Below, piece by piece: positions 1 through 18,065 of a stretch of DNA of 64,000 nucleotides. The DNA is taken from positions 485,989-549,988 of the forward strand of contig NMRA01000072.1 in the NCBI GenBank assembly GCA_002633005.1. Direction: 5' to 3'. A program made the position numbers and the translations under genes. Each line of letters begins with the position of its first letter. The stretch's first letter is position 1. The notes below the pieces were generated by a model that saw only the letters and a list, made by a program, of their open reading frames with translations, did no database searches and was not told where the DNA came from. The stretch is from Phoronis australis. Taxonomy: Eukaryota > Phoronida > Phoronidae.

Positions 1-429
1 TTTGTGTGACTTGCATGATGTGTAACCCTTGCGACTTTTATATCATTCTCTGTAGTTTGGCACAAATGAAGAGCATGTGAGTGAAACATTGGATTCTAAC
101 TCTTCTCTTATGCAAGCAGTGATAATTCACTGAAACTCTTTATTCATGAAATATATTTTAAGTTATATACAGATCACGGAGACTCTGTAAACGACGGAAA
201 GAGTCTGCGGACCACAAAGCCACTAGCATACATCTTCAAATATGTTTTGTCCATTGACAAAAATGTGATGCATTTGTTTTGATACGCATTTGAAATTTTA
301 TTAAAAACAAATCCATTTTGCAGTAGGTTCTAAAGGGAAGTTATCGGGTTTATGGCAGAAAAATGCATGCGTAGGATTGTTGAGGTTGGATGAGGTAGAA
401 TTATCAATGTTGTTAATTAATTAGGCTTT

Positions 430-620
430 ATAACAAAATCTGTTGTGTTTGTGATTTTATTACAAATCGCTAATTCTTGTCTTTGTCTGCCAGACATTGG
501 CTGACATCAAGCCAGTTTTAAGATAAATACGCTTAAAATACTCTGCCATTCCTAGAGAGGGGTTTACTTCCACCAGAGGACTGCATGTTCGATTATGATG
601 TCTGATTTCAGAAAATAAAT
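430..620 (+). repeat. Diverged SINE-like dispersed repeat
   Basis: The stretch shares blocks with 25325-25600 (TTTGTGATTTTATT then ACAAATCGCTAATT, then a CCAGAC/CCAAAC region) and with 31393-31520 (CTTAAAATACTCTG.CATT, a 'TTTAACTCC'-type block, and GATTTCAGAAA). It lies in the intron upstream of the first visible GPR143 exon. No coding signal is seen. Confidence 0.5.
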
Positions 621-854
621 TTTCATGCTCATAATGTCCCTTTCAGTCATTTTCAGTTAATGTCACCATGTGGCACCACTTGCATCCTGCGGACTGAAAA
701 TCGTGGTACAACCGTGCTTTCCTCAGTAGTTTTATCAAAAATGGAGCAACCTATCACTCTAGGTTATGCTTACAAAATGGCTGCCATTGTGTGAAATATC
801 AGTCTGAAGTTTTAGAAGTAACATTAGCTCATGGAAATAAGTTTGAAAAGACCA

Positions 855-1116
855 GAGGTGTGTTTCATGAAAATCGACTTAGGACACAGGTCAGAAATTT
901 GGTGTTAGGCTCAACACAGCTATTTCTGAAAAATACTAATACCTCACTTGAGCAAAAATGTATCCCAGAGAATGCACACTATTGCTAAAGGTTATTTCTA
1001 GACTGTTATGCTCATAATTACTTGACGAAACCTTTATTCAGCAATTGTGATGTGAGAGCGTAAGACCAAATTTCTGTCTTAAATCTTAAGTCACTTTTTA
1101 TAAAACTGAGACCCCT
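855..1116. mobile_element. Short TIR element (MITE), family A copy 1
   Basis: The left end (855-903: GTTTCATGAAAATCGACTTAG then CAGAAATTTGGT) is an imperfect inverted copy of the right end (1067-1116: ACCAAATTTCTGTCTTAAAT, CTTAAGTCAC, then TTTATAAAACTGAGACC). About 260 bp with TIRs of about 50 bp and no transposase. The interior is homologous to the copy at 4421-4625, so both belong to one family. Confidence 0.6.
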
Positions 1117-1135
1117 GTTGTTGTTCCTTCTCCAG

Positions 1136-2297
1136 GTATCTTGGTGAGGTCTGTAGTTTGGTTGTCTGGCAAGATCCCTCAGTATGACCCTTTGATTGGT
1201 TCAGCTGCTGACTTTGGGCACATATTCTGTGCAGTGATTAGTGTAAGTATAGTTTGTTCATTTAGCAGTTACAAGTCTTAATCATGTAACTGTTACCATA
1301 GCATTTTGTTGCGTGTATTCTGCTGGAATATGTATGAGAATGCTGACCCTGGTTCTATTGACATGTGTCTGTTCCTCGCTCATTTTTACTATGTCTTTAT
1401 AATCATGACTCCGTGTTCACGTCATTCGCATGAGGAATTTCTTCTTTATTTTGTTTCATCGTAGCAATGGCGATATTATTTGTCTCTATTACGTAGGCAG
1501 CATTTTTATGTAAACATTTTTACAGAAAGAGATAAAGTACTACTGCATATAGGCCATGTTTTGGTGCTCAGAGGCAGGTGATGTCATTTTTACTGTCTCT
1601 GCTTCTAAACTAACGTGACTCTATCTCTTCTAGGCCTGGATACAGTTCTTCTACCTCTGCACCTACTTTTGGACCTTGTGTTATGCAGTCGACACATTCT
1701 TGTTTGTAGACGATAAACTATCTGAGTAAGTGTAAATACTGCTTTGAAGAGACGGTGTAGCTGAGTGCTTTGAGCCCCAGGCTTCTGTATGGGAGACCCT
1801 GATAGCATTACTGGCAGGCACTCCAGCATTATACAAACGTGTGAGCAAAGAATAAAGATCCCGAGAAACACAACCATCAGTAGAGCCATCTAGTTTATTG
1901 AATACAACCAGCACATGGTCAGCACAACTCCAATACAATGAACCCCTATACCAGTTATATAGACCCCTCAGGGTCAAAGGTCAAACTGGGGGTTCTCAAG
2001 AACTAACATCAAGATATTCCCTACTAAAGGTATTTTTTATTTTTTACTCCTCTGAGCTTGCTCTTAGTTTTGGAGGGATGCAAGGCAGTGAATGAGAACC
2101 AAGGTGGGTGTTATATGAAAGGGATTTCCAGAGTGGTGTTTAGCTATAAAATTAATCCCTGGGTGCAAGCAAAGGGTTTTTGCCTGATTGTTCCAATGTT
2201 GAGCTTATTCCTGCCTTGATCATGCTAATCATTCAAATGAAAAAAGAAAAAATATTAGCTCTCCCACACGCACACGTGTGTGCGCACTAACACACAT

Positions 2298-2335
<38 letters not shown>

Positions 2336-5300
2336 ACACACCAGTGATCTTTCTAAGAAAAATAAAATTTAGATCCGTAAACTGGCTCACACATTTCACT
2401 AATTGTTTTGCCTACGAAGTACATTTCATGAAAAGTGAATTTAAACTTAAGTTAAAGTTAGAAATTCGCCCTCACATTCCACACCAATTATTTTTTAAAA
2501 TATGGCTAATTGTGGAGTGGGAGTGATAGTTAAATTTCTGACTCGACAGAAACAGGCTCTTGAAAGTCGGTGTTCATTTGTCTCACTTCCATGTTTCTGT
2601 TTCTTTCAGCTCCAAGTGGCCGTACAAAATGTATCATCTTATCTCATGGGGTGTGTCAGCTGTTCTATGTGCAGGAGGACTAATGTTTCTCTACTTTCCT
2701 GATTTACTCAGGTACGCCATGTTTGTGCAGTGTAGGACATAAATAAACAAAGTGGAGCACGATGTATTCACCCAAGGAATGTGTGTACTTTTCTTTTATT
2801 CTGTGATAACACGGATTTGGATGAATGTTTGATATTGAGGACATTGATTCATTTTCAATACATGGTTTATTCGATTGAATTTTGAGAGTTTGAGCAGTTT
2901 AGTTTTGTTGCTCAGCAAAATCCAGTTAGGAAAATGCTTTTTATACCAAAATATGTCAAACTTTTGTCTTGGGTTCAAGATTGTAGTTATATCTAGATCA
3001 AAAAAGAATACAGTCATTAGGCACTCCGATGTTTACCAATATCATATGTATGTTGGTTTACAAATCCAAATTTTTCATTTTTACTTTAAACGTAATCAGT
3101 GGGAAATAACAAACCGGCAATGAAATTGTATAGAACCGTTAGAAGTGTTTTAAATTGAAACAAAACTTTTAGATTTGTGAGTAATGTAAATAACATGATA
3201 TTTGAGTGAATACGAAAGCACTGGTTATTTAATAATATTCTCTTTCATTAGTGGGGCGATTACTACGATTATCATCATCCAGAATGCGTGAGTTTAAATT
3301 AAACAATTTTTCTCTTCGATTCTCCTGCTTTTTGATTTCAGATGTCACCAGTCTTCCAGTTCCACTATTCCTCACTACCTGTTTGCATACATCCCTATAT
3401 TAATGGTGATGATTATAAACCCTCTACTCTATATTAAAACTAGCCAAAAGTGTAAGTAAAGTTGATACCGTGTTCAACAGCTTGTAAAAAGTTTGTGGAC
3501 ATTGCATTGTGATTTCATTGGTGTACCTTTGAGATTTTCGTTTTATATTTTCATTATGTTACAACTAAATTAATATTGAGCTTGTTTCGCTTCCCTGTTT
3601 ATTGCTATGAGTGAATGACTCAAAATGTTTTATTTGTAATCTGACAAACAAATTTTATGTTAAAGCAAAGTGTTTTTGCAACAAAAAATTAGCTTGCTTG
3701 ACCATGAACAGTGGATATGGCAAGCGACTTCAATAATTTTCGGAGATGTAACATTGAATCATTTCTGTTGGTGCTATTTCACGTGCAATTTGTCTAATCA
3801 TAATCACTCTCAGATGACCAACCAACATGCCTCACGCACTTTTGAACATGGCCTTGTAAGCTGAGTTTACTGAACCAATACTTGTGCCTGTACTCACAAA
3901 ACACAGCTTACACACTCTAGTATAAAGCACGACTCATAGAAAAACATGCAGGTAAGCAGATAAGAATATGTGGTCCATATGTACATTTGCCGCAGCCGTG
4001 ATTGCTGTCCGTGAGCCGTGCTTGTCAGTGGATGTGAGTACATAAGCCATGGTTTTTGGGTGCGTAATGGACGCTTTGCGAGTGTGGGCACAAGTTAGTA
4101 ACTGTGTTTACACGTCGGTGAGCCATATTGATAAGTGAGAAGCTATGTTCAGGTGGGTGAAGAGCTATGTTCAGGTGGGTGATGAGCTATGTTCAGGTGG
4201 GTGAAGAGCTATGTTCAGGTGGGAGATGAGCTATGTTCAGGTGGGTGAAGAGCTATGTTCAGGTGGGTGATGAGCTATGTTCAGGTGGGTGATGACCTAT
4301 GTTCAGGTGGGTGAAGAGCTATGTTCAGGTGGGTGATGAGCTATGTTCAGGTGGGTGAGGCGAAACCATATACTTTATTGACAGCCTGATGTTGTTATTT
4401 GTGTATTTTACTTTAACTGTCTGTTTCATCAAAGATGATGACTGAAATTTGGCATAACACAGCTATTTCTGAATGATAATCAAATCTCACTCGAGCAAAA
4501 GTGCAACCTTCACACAACTGCGAGTTACTGAGACGATTTCTTGGCGAAAACTTTTTTCAGCAAATGTGAAGTGGGAACGCTAGGTCAAATTTCTGTCTCG
4601 AGTTACTTTTATGATGCAGACCTCTGGTCTAAAGTAATAACTAGGTCAAGTCTTGTCAAGCCCAATAATCATTTCTGATCTGTGTAGAGAACAAGATTAA
4701 TCTGGTTTTATGACACAGACCTGGTCTAAAGCAATAACTAGGTCAAGTCTTGTCAGGCCCATTAATCATTTCTAATCTGTGTAGAGAACAAGATGAAACT
4801 GATTTTATGGCAGTAAGTTGTATGAATTGAAAGTTGGTTTGTAGGAGGAGGTGCGTGTTTATTTTAATTATTTGGATTGTAAGATATATGTTCAAATTTT
4901 TCATATTTCAGTGAAAACTAAACTCAGTGGACAAGTAGCAAGATTTACTGACAAAGAGAGAAGTTTCCTACGTGCTGTCAAGACCAAGTTTCTTCTGGTG
5001 TCAATTGTGTTTTACTTATGGTACGTTCACATCTACGAACAACTGGGGATAGAGAACAATATACTATTGACTTTTTTTACAGCATTTTATTGCCTCAAAC
5101 TTTGTAATAGAAGAAATCTTTGTCAGTCATTGCATAGTCATGTGATTTGTAATCCTTACCGTACTCTCGCCTTCGTAAACGCCCATTCTTGGCTTTCCAC
5201 CCACCCCCAATTTGTTCAACGAAGACTTCCTTAAAGATGGTCTAAATGGGAGACTTTTAAAAAGCAATGTGGTGACTGGTCATGTGGGACTGGATGCTAG

Positions 5301-7336
5301 TGACCTCTAGAGGATGAGGAGGCACTTTGAACTTTTGTTCAAAACACGTCACGTTTAATCTCATACATTGTAAAATGGTCTTTTTCCGAAGTCAAACTGT
5401 TCTTTTATGCCACCCGCTGTAAAGACAAAGTAACTCCTGATGCACCTATGTGGCGATATGAGTCACCGATCCCACATAGTCAGGCACCATTGCTTCCTGA
5501 AAATCTCCCGCTGGTCCTACTGTATATCAAGAGTCATTGGTTGCAGGTGACCAGCAATTGGGTTGATTTGTCATTAATGCTGTAAACATTCACACATGAA
5601 CATTGTATTACGTATGTGTAGGAAGGTTTTGTTTAGCAGGGAAGGAAGAAAATTTTGAGTGCTTTTCCTGGTCTTTTGATGCTCCCTCTCCCTGCTTAGT
5701 TTTCATGAGGAGGTGATTGAAGCAAAATCCTCACATAACACCTAACATGATATGAACATATGGTATTCTCTGCTTTTGAAGTTGTAGACTGTGTATAGCT
5801 ACAAATCCTACATGTTGTACATCATTTCAGCTGGACACCAAATATAGTCAATGGTATAATGCTATGGAGTTACAAGATAGTGAAGAGAGATGCATTCCTT
5901 GCGTTGTGGTCGTTCATGGTATGTATTTCTAGATGAACAGTAATGACCTGGTTTGACCACAAGTTTACACGTTACTATATTTAAACTGTATTGACAGTAA
6001 AAACTCATTAGCTTGACGCACGATACAGTGACCAAGTTGAATTTGATCGTTCACACAAAAATGCAACTCGGGATTTTGATGAAATTTCCTAGAGGTTTTG
6101 CTCATGTTATAAACCTGAGACGAATGTAGGATTCTGTATTAACTTGTCAGTTTATTTGAAGTCATCTGATGGAATAATGACCAATGTATTGACTAGAGCC
6201 AAGCAATTCTTTTCTTTACTGTCAATTCTTTTCCCATATTTTTCTTGGAATTAAAATCAAACGCAAGACAAAGGTTCGATTAGCATAGTTATTTGTTTTC
6301 AAGTTTAGTTGATGGAAGTATTAACAAATTGTTTTGATGATCCTTCAAATGGTGTTCCATAAGTCTTAAAATTTCCAAGAGGTTTTGCCCATGTCATAAA
6401 TCTAAGACGAGTGTAGGATTTGTTTTCTCACATGAACCGTAAAAACGACCTTTTTGCCGAAAAACTCGACGTGTATAAAACTTTCAACCACATGACGCAA
6501 CTTTTGTAAAAACACGCTTGGGCAATGTAAAGTAATTGTTACTTTTTGTTAATAGTTTTATTTTAAACTTACAATTGTAAACTGCATTGAGCTTTCGTAG
6601 CAAATATTCAAGTTAGAATCTCATAAATAGTCTTTGAAGTTGTAAATATTAAAACTTAAAAAAATGTTTATAAATAACAGTCAACAAGGCTTCCCCGCAC
6701 ATGAGCACTGAACTGACCTTGAGACTGCACAGCTAGACAGTCTCACCACATTTCTTGAGTTAGGGTTCGTCTCCGTTTGAATTAACGTGGATATGGAATT
6801 CGCCACCGAAGATGGGTCCGTTTATGAAGTTGCTTGCATGTCCTTCCGACTGGGAATACGTACAGTTGCGACACCCGATTTGTCAATCATAACCTTGTCA
6901 CCTTTTTGGAATTCTGGCATTGTTTGGTTGGTGCGCATTTGGTTGTTTTAGTGTATTGCAGACGATAAAATGTAAGGCGTATGGATTTTTACTTTGCACT
7001 ACTTTGTGATTCGCCCATGTAATATCAAAAAAAATTACTTGGTGTTATTAACCAGTCGTGTCGTAACACATTCCAGGTCATGTGAGAAATTTTAATAATT
7101 AGTTGTGTTTGTTTTTTGAATGAACATGGAAATCTATTGTTGTCTTAATATTTTATTTTCAGGCTGTTGTGAATCCATTGCAAGCACTCCTTAACAATGT
7201 TGTCTACAGGGGTGTCGCTGGTTGTAACTTTCGCTTTCCTCACAAGAAGTCACCACGACCTGTTTCTAGGGGCACATTACGTCGCCAACCCAGTGAGAAT
7301 ACAGCATTGCTCGACTCGTTTCAAGCCTTGACATAA
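1136..7336 (+). CDS. GPR143: GPR143-like (ocular albinism 1) G-protein-coupled receptor, 5'-partial
   Basis: Seven coding exons join in phase with GT-AG junctions: 1136-1242, 1634-1725, 2610-2711, 3342-3451, 4912-5020, 5831-5918, 7163-7336 (TAA at 7334-7336). The product covers roughly TM2 to the C-terminus. Landmarks shared with vertebrate GPR143 (recalled): RSVVWLSG in exon 1; WIQ..Y...FW.LCYAVD; YH..SWG; TIPHYLFAYIPIL; FTDKERSFLRAVKTKF in the third cytoplasmic loop; CWTPNIVNG; and NPLQALLNNVVYRGVAGCNF in TM7. In vertebrates GPR143 is an intracellular receptor of melanosomes and lysosomes linked to organelle biogenesis and L-DOPA signalling. The C-tail is short (about 35 residues) and contains ENTALL, which fits the acidic dileucine sorting consensus [DE]xxxL[LI]; a lysosomal/melanosomal address is inferred. 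Exon 1136 begins with a split codon, so at least one upstream exon (N-terminus, TM1) lies beyond position 1; I found no candidate in 1-1135. Family identity is confident; species-level naming is not. Confidence 0.9.
2288..2340. repeat. (CA)n microsatellite
   Basis: Near-uninterrupted CA dinucleotides in a GPR143 intron, preceded by a CACACGCACACGTGTGTGCG purine-pyrimidine alternating stretch that could adopt Z-DNA. Confidence 0.9.
4141..4362. repeat. 22-bp minisatellite, about 10 units
   Basis: Head-to-tail units of GCTATGTTCAGGTGGGTGA plus a trinucleotide that reads AGA or TGA. The variable base alternates A/T in most successive units, giving a partial 44-bp higher-order period. Single-unit variants are GGGAGATG and GATGACC. 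It lies in the GPR143 intron between exons 3342-3451 and 4912-5020. Confidence 0.95.
4421..4625. mobile_element. Short TIR element (MITE), family A copy 2
   Basis: Begins CTGTTTCATCAAAGATGATG and ends with the inverted counterpart around TCAAATTTCTGTCTCGAGTT. The interior shares AACACAGCTATTTCTGAA, TCACT.GAGCAAAA and TTCAGCAA.TGTGA.GTG with 855-1116. No ORF. Confidence 0.55.
4622..4806. repeat. Tandem duplication, about 95-bp unit x 2
   Basis: Two adjacent copies share CTGGTCTAAAG.AATAACTAG, GTCAAGTCTTGTCA.GCCC and ATCTGTGTAGAGAACAAGAT with few differences. Located just upstream of GPR143 exon 4912-5020. Confidence 0.85.
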
Positions 7337-7999
7337 TACTTGCTATGCATGCTGCTGTTTCTCCAAAACCCATTGATGTATGTTCATGAAATTTTTGCAG
7401 TTATGTTCTTGTCATGTATGGGACGACATGAGAGAATTTTCGGACGGACGCGACAACTGGTTACCCCCTAGTTGCAATGTCATTTTATACGTTTGCCTCT
7501 GTATCTTCGGTGTTCCTTAACGGATTTTCATGAAATTTGGAAAATAGGTATCTACTAGGAAGATGACGCCATCTTCATGTTTTCAAATGGATTTGACGTA
7601 TTTTGCGCCACTTAGTGGCCATTTTTACTGTTTTTGAGTCTGTTTATGCGGTCCGCTCCTCTCTAGGCCAAAAAAAAATGTAAGGGTGATTATGAAAATT
7701 GACATATATGTTCCTAGTGGAAAGAGGACAGCTGACAATGATTTTCGGACAGTGCCGACTATAGTGGCTCCACCTAGTGGCTGTATCTCCTTAAGCCTCT
7801 GTAGGATCTTTGTTAAATTTGTTTAGTGTAATTATATGAAGGTAAGACAACAGGTGATGACAACTTTCGGACATATCCAGCTACTTTAATGTTTGCTTAT
7901 AGAGAACTATAAACATACTGCATTTCTTCACCTATTTAACATGCAACATCATAGAAACTTGGAATTTTATTTTACAAAATTTCTCAATGAAAGTGAATA

Positions 8000-9037
8000 C
8001 AGTAAAACTCACTCAGGTTGGACATGTTGTTGATTAACTCGGACAAAGTTCCACAATATGTTTTTTCTAGTTTGTGCACTTGGTTCTACATATATGTCAG
8101 TTTCGTATTACCCAGATGAAATCTCTGTTCAGTTGATGTGTGTGAACATTGACATATAGTAAAACTTGCATCAATCGAATTCAACCAAACAGAGATTTCA
8201 TCCTAGTTGAGCGAAATCGGACTTATCCGAGAGGCCGAGTGCATGACATATTTGACCCAGTAAATACTAACTGTAGTGTTCAGTGGTCATACCCTGATCA
8301 ATTTCATGTCACAGAGTAGCCACAGGTATTAATAAATGTCTGGTTACTGTATTTTTCATTGTTTTTTGTGAAAATTTTCTTAAACAGTGACAAAATGACA
8401 CTGTAGTCAGCGACGGAAAAGTAAAATGCGTTTGCTGTTATGTGAATCATTTCGGGTATTTTCGTAGCCTCAAATTTCGACGCGAAGGTGATCCTTATCT
8501 GTGCACATGTGGACTTCAGTTATACAGCAAGTCTGGAGAATTATTGGCCATATGACTGAATCTCACGGAAAGTGTCTGCCACCAAGAGAAAAATTTGAGG
8601 CTACGAAATCATTCGAGGTGTTCCAGATGGGTATGCTGTGCTGGCAATTGCTACAAGACTCAAATCTATTTCAGCCATCAGTGGGCTCATGCATCTTTAA
8701 TTAGACCAATCAGATCATTTGGTTACACTAGCCCACGGATATACAGCATGAGTCGGTCTATTTCCATGGGAGTGAAAAAATGTTATGACTATTGAAGGAT
8801 TTCCGTACTCGTGACCAGGATTGTTGTGAAGCAATGTCAATCGAGTAAATCAGACTGGAATAATTTTGGAAGAGATTTGTAATGGGACGGACTCCGAGTT
8901 GTGCTAAAATCTTTACTCATATTTACATGGAGAAATGTATTAAAGAATTGATACAAGAATTTCCTTACTGTGGCTCTTTGTTTGATTTGAGCAAAAATAC
9001 AGTTTACGTATACATGTCCAACTTATGAATTTTACTG
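8000..9037. mobile_element. pogo/Tc1-mariner-type non-autonomous DNA transposon
   Basis: The left terminus CAGTAAAACTCACTCAGGTT, followed by GGACATG, is mirrored by CATGTCC then AACTTATGAATTTTACTG at the right. Both ends are flanked by TA (7998-7999 and 9038-9039), the target duplication typical of Tc1/mariner and pogo elements; CAGT ends resemble pogo/Tigger elements. Internal inverted segments (CAGATGAAATCTCTGTT at about 8114 against AACAGAGATTTCATC at about 8188; AGCCTCAAATTT against AAATTTGAGGCT) suggest nested or palindromic structure. The longest internal ORF (67 codons) does not resemble a transposase. Confidence 0.7.
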
Positions 9038-9601
9038 TACTACCAATTCAAAAATTCTTTTTCATGACATGTGTAGTTTGCACTATACAGCTATCCTATC
9101 ACAACATTTGGTGAGTTTTTGATTATCTTTAGCAGTGCAGTCTAAATTTTCCATCTTTGCGTTCTCTCAGAACCTCACAATGCCTGTGGCACCATTGTTA
9201 TTTAATACTCAAATGGCTGCAAAGGTGTGTTGAATGAGGAGCAGCTTCTGCATGATATTTAATGTGTTCATTGATATGAAGGTTTATTAGACATTGTTGA
9301 TCATCTTGAAGCTTGTATTGAAAAGTTCAATATTACCTTTTTTGCTATTAGTCATTTTAGCTCAACTTACTAAGGAAAACATTGGTTATGCCTGATCTTC
9401 CATAAAAATGATTGCATTTGAACCCTTCTTATTTTTTCATATCAGCCATTTTGTTCAGGTATCAGGTGTCATGTATTAGTTTATTTAATTTTTGTTTTAA
9501 GATTTGCTTTATATTTATATGTGTGTAGTGTATTTGAAAATGCTGTTTAGAAATGTGAACTGCCAGGCCTTGGTTCTGCTTATTAGTGGAGCTATTGTAG
9601 C

Positions 9602-9925
9602 GTCTGTTTTCAGAAAAAGTGACTTAAAGGTTAAGTGAACAAAATGTGATATGCTCTGATATTGTTGTTACTGAATAAAAATACATTGTATTTGTGAACA
9701 TGTCACTGTTTAGCAATAAGCTATACAAGTTATTTTGCGCCAGTTTAACTGTCAATGTCAAATTTTAAACAGAGTGAAATGTAAATTTAAGTAATTAGCA
9801 ATTATTGGTATGCTTCAGAGTTTTTGTAATTTGGTAACGTAAGTTGTTATTCTGAAACAGTTATGTGGAACGTGAGACCAAATTTCTGACTTAAGTCTTA
9901 AGTCACTTTTCTTGAAACAGGTCCC
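9602..9925. mobile_element. TIR element, family A-like copy 3
   Basis: The left end TTTTCAGAAAAAGTGACTTA is inverted at the right as TTAAGTCACTTTTCTTGAAA followed by CAGGTCCC. The right part also carries the ACCAAATTTCTGACTTAAGT block found in copies 1 and 2. The interior differs from those copies. Confidence 0.5.
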
Positions 9926-11353
9926 AGGAGACTTGAATATTTGGTAATTATGATCTGCATGCAGTAAACCTAACTATTGTATCTCAGTGACCACTTTTGA
10001 TGGGGATCGTTTTGGTTGCTCAATTAGTTTAAAAAGGAAGCAATTTGTCTCTGTGAGGAAATGCGATATATATATGCCTAAAAGGTATGCGTGTGGCTTG
10101 CTTTTTGACATTAATATCTTATTCAATTTTGTAATGTCATTTTCTAATTGTTGGCTCATTGTGTAGGTGCCTCATTGGTGAACTGTTATTCCTTGGTGTG
10201 AGAAACAATTGAGGGTTGGGGGGAGAGCTTGTTAACTTTTCAATTTTATTTTAAAACAAAGTTTGCATGTCGAAACTTTTGATAATTAATTGTTATTTAA
10301 TTGATACCTGTTAACTCCTGGAATGTTAGGGGGCCTAAACCTGTCTTCGCCCTCCAACACTTTGGTTGAGATTGAGAAGGCTCTTCCCCTTCAACCTGTT
10401 CTCCACTTTCTAGGCCTATGTTATTAAATGTTGCTGAATTATTGCTTGAAGGTTAATCAACAATCATTACTATAATGCAGCTTTAAATAATTTTATGTGT
10501 TGAATTGTTTATTATGTTTCTCATTTTTTGTGCATCGAATTTTTTCTGAGGTCAATGATGTTTATTTTATTACTTCATAGTCAATTGTTATTTTGTTTGT
10601 TTTTACACTGTATTATTTGCTGGGAAATATATGATTCTAAGAATTTTACCTGTTACTGAAAATTTAGTTAAGGTTGTAAAATGCTTCCTTGACTTTTTTC
10701 TTAGTAGTAGAATCCGTTTTCTTAGGAAAAAATAATCATAGCGGTGCGTTCCGTAAACGAGAGAACCTTGCAAAGGAAGCGGATGTGATGACATGCTTCG
10801 CTTGTAATACATGACTGTATCTCGCAATGTCCTGGGTGATCTTGTGTTTTTGCGAGGTTCTCTCGTCTTCTGCACACACACCAGGTTCCGTCGGCCAAGA
10901 AGGAGATGTTTGCCACAACAAAGTTGGTGATTTCTCCGTTTGCGAAAAAGTGACAAATCATTTGTTAGGACCATGTTGGGCGCATTTAATGACACGTCAT
11001 CACGTTGAGCGTGATCTCGAGTAATAACGTCTCAAGTAATAACGAATTGTGAGATCTTGTGAAGTTCCGAAGTCACCTCAATGTGGAATAAGGAACAACT
11101 GGGGACCAAATTTTTAACGGCAAATGGTCTAAATCAAGTCAGTTTTTGTCATTTCGATGGAAGGCGGGTTTAGTGTCACTTTAAGTACCTTGTCATGGCT
11201 TAAGTGAATTCTGTGGTTACCTCTCATGCTTTAATTATGGGGGGTGTCTGGGTGCTTGCTTCTGTCAGTGTCTGGGGAAGGGATTCAAAGTTTATGCTGG
11301 CCAGTAATGACGGCCTAAAGTGCTTTTTGTGAAATAATGCATCGTGATGAAGA

Positions 11354-11359
11354 TTTATT
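11354..11359 (-). terminator. AATAAA polyadenylation signal of the serine protease
   Basis: TTTATT on the plus strand reads AATAAA on the minus strand, about 66 nt downstream of the protease stop codon (11425-11427). Confidence 0.6.
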
Positions 11360-11424
11360 AGTATTCCATGTGAAATCGATTGTAGTGTTAAATTTGGTTA
11401 TACTCAGAAAGGTGTCGTGAATTA

Positions 11425-18065
<6,641 letters not shown>

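Larger units (their letters stand above)
7337..11353. other. Convergent 3' intergenic interval
   Basis: About 4 kb lie between the GPR143 stop and the polyadenylation site of the protease on the other strand. No conserved coding sequence is seen. The first AATAAA after the GPR143 stop is at about 8331 and the next near 9674. The 8331 signal lies inside a transposable element, so the real 3' end is uncertain. The interval contains the elements at 8000-9037 and 9602-9925 and an unexplained GC-richer patch at 10740-11040. Confidence 0.6.

Noticed and set aside
1745-1800. tRNA-like GTGTAGCTGAGTGC stretch as a tRNA gene
   Set aside because: An A-box-like start is present but no matching B-box or acceptor stem; at most a decayed SINE head.
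2278-2526. ORF through the CA repeat as a protein
   Set aside because: Open only because CA repeats encode His-Thr; no similarity and it lies within a GPR143 intron.
4141-4362. CRISPR-like array
   Set aside because: Units are contiguous 22-bp repeats without unique spacers, in an animal intron; it is a minisatellite.
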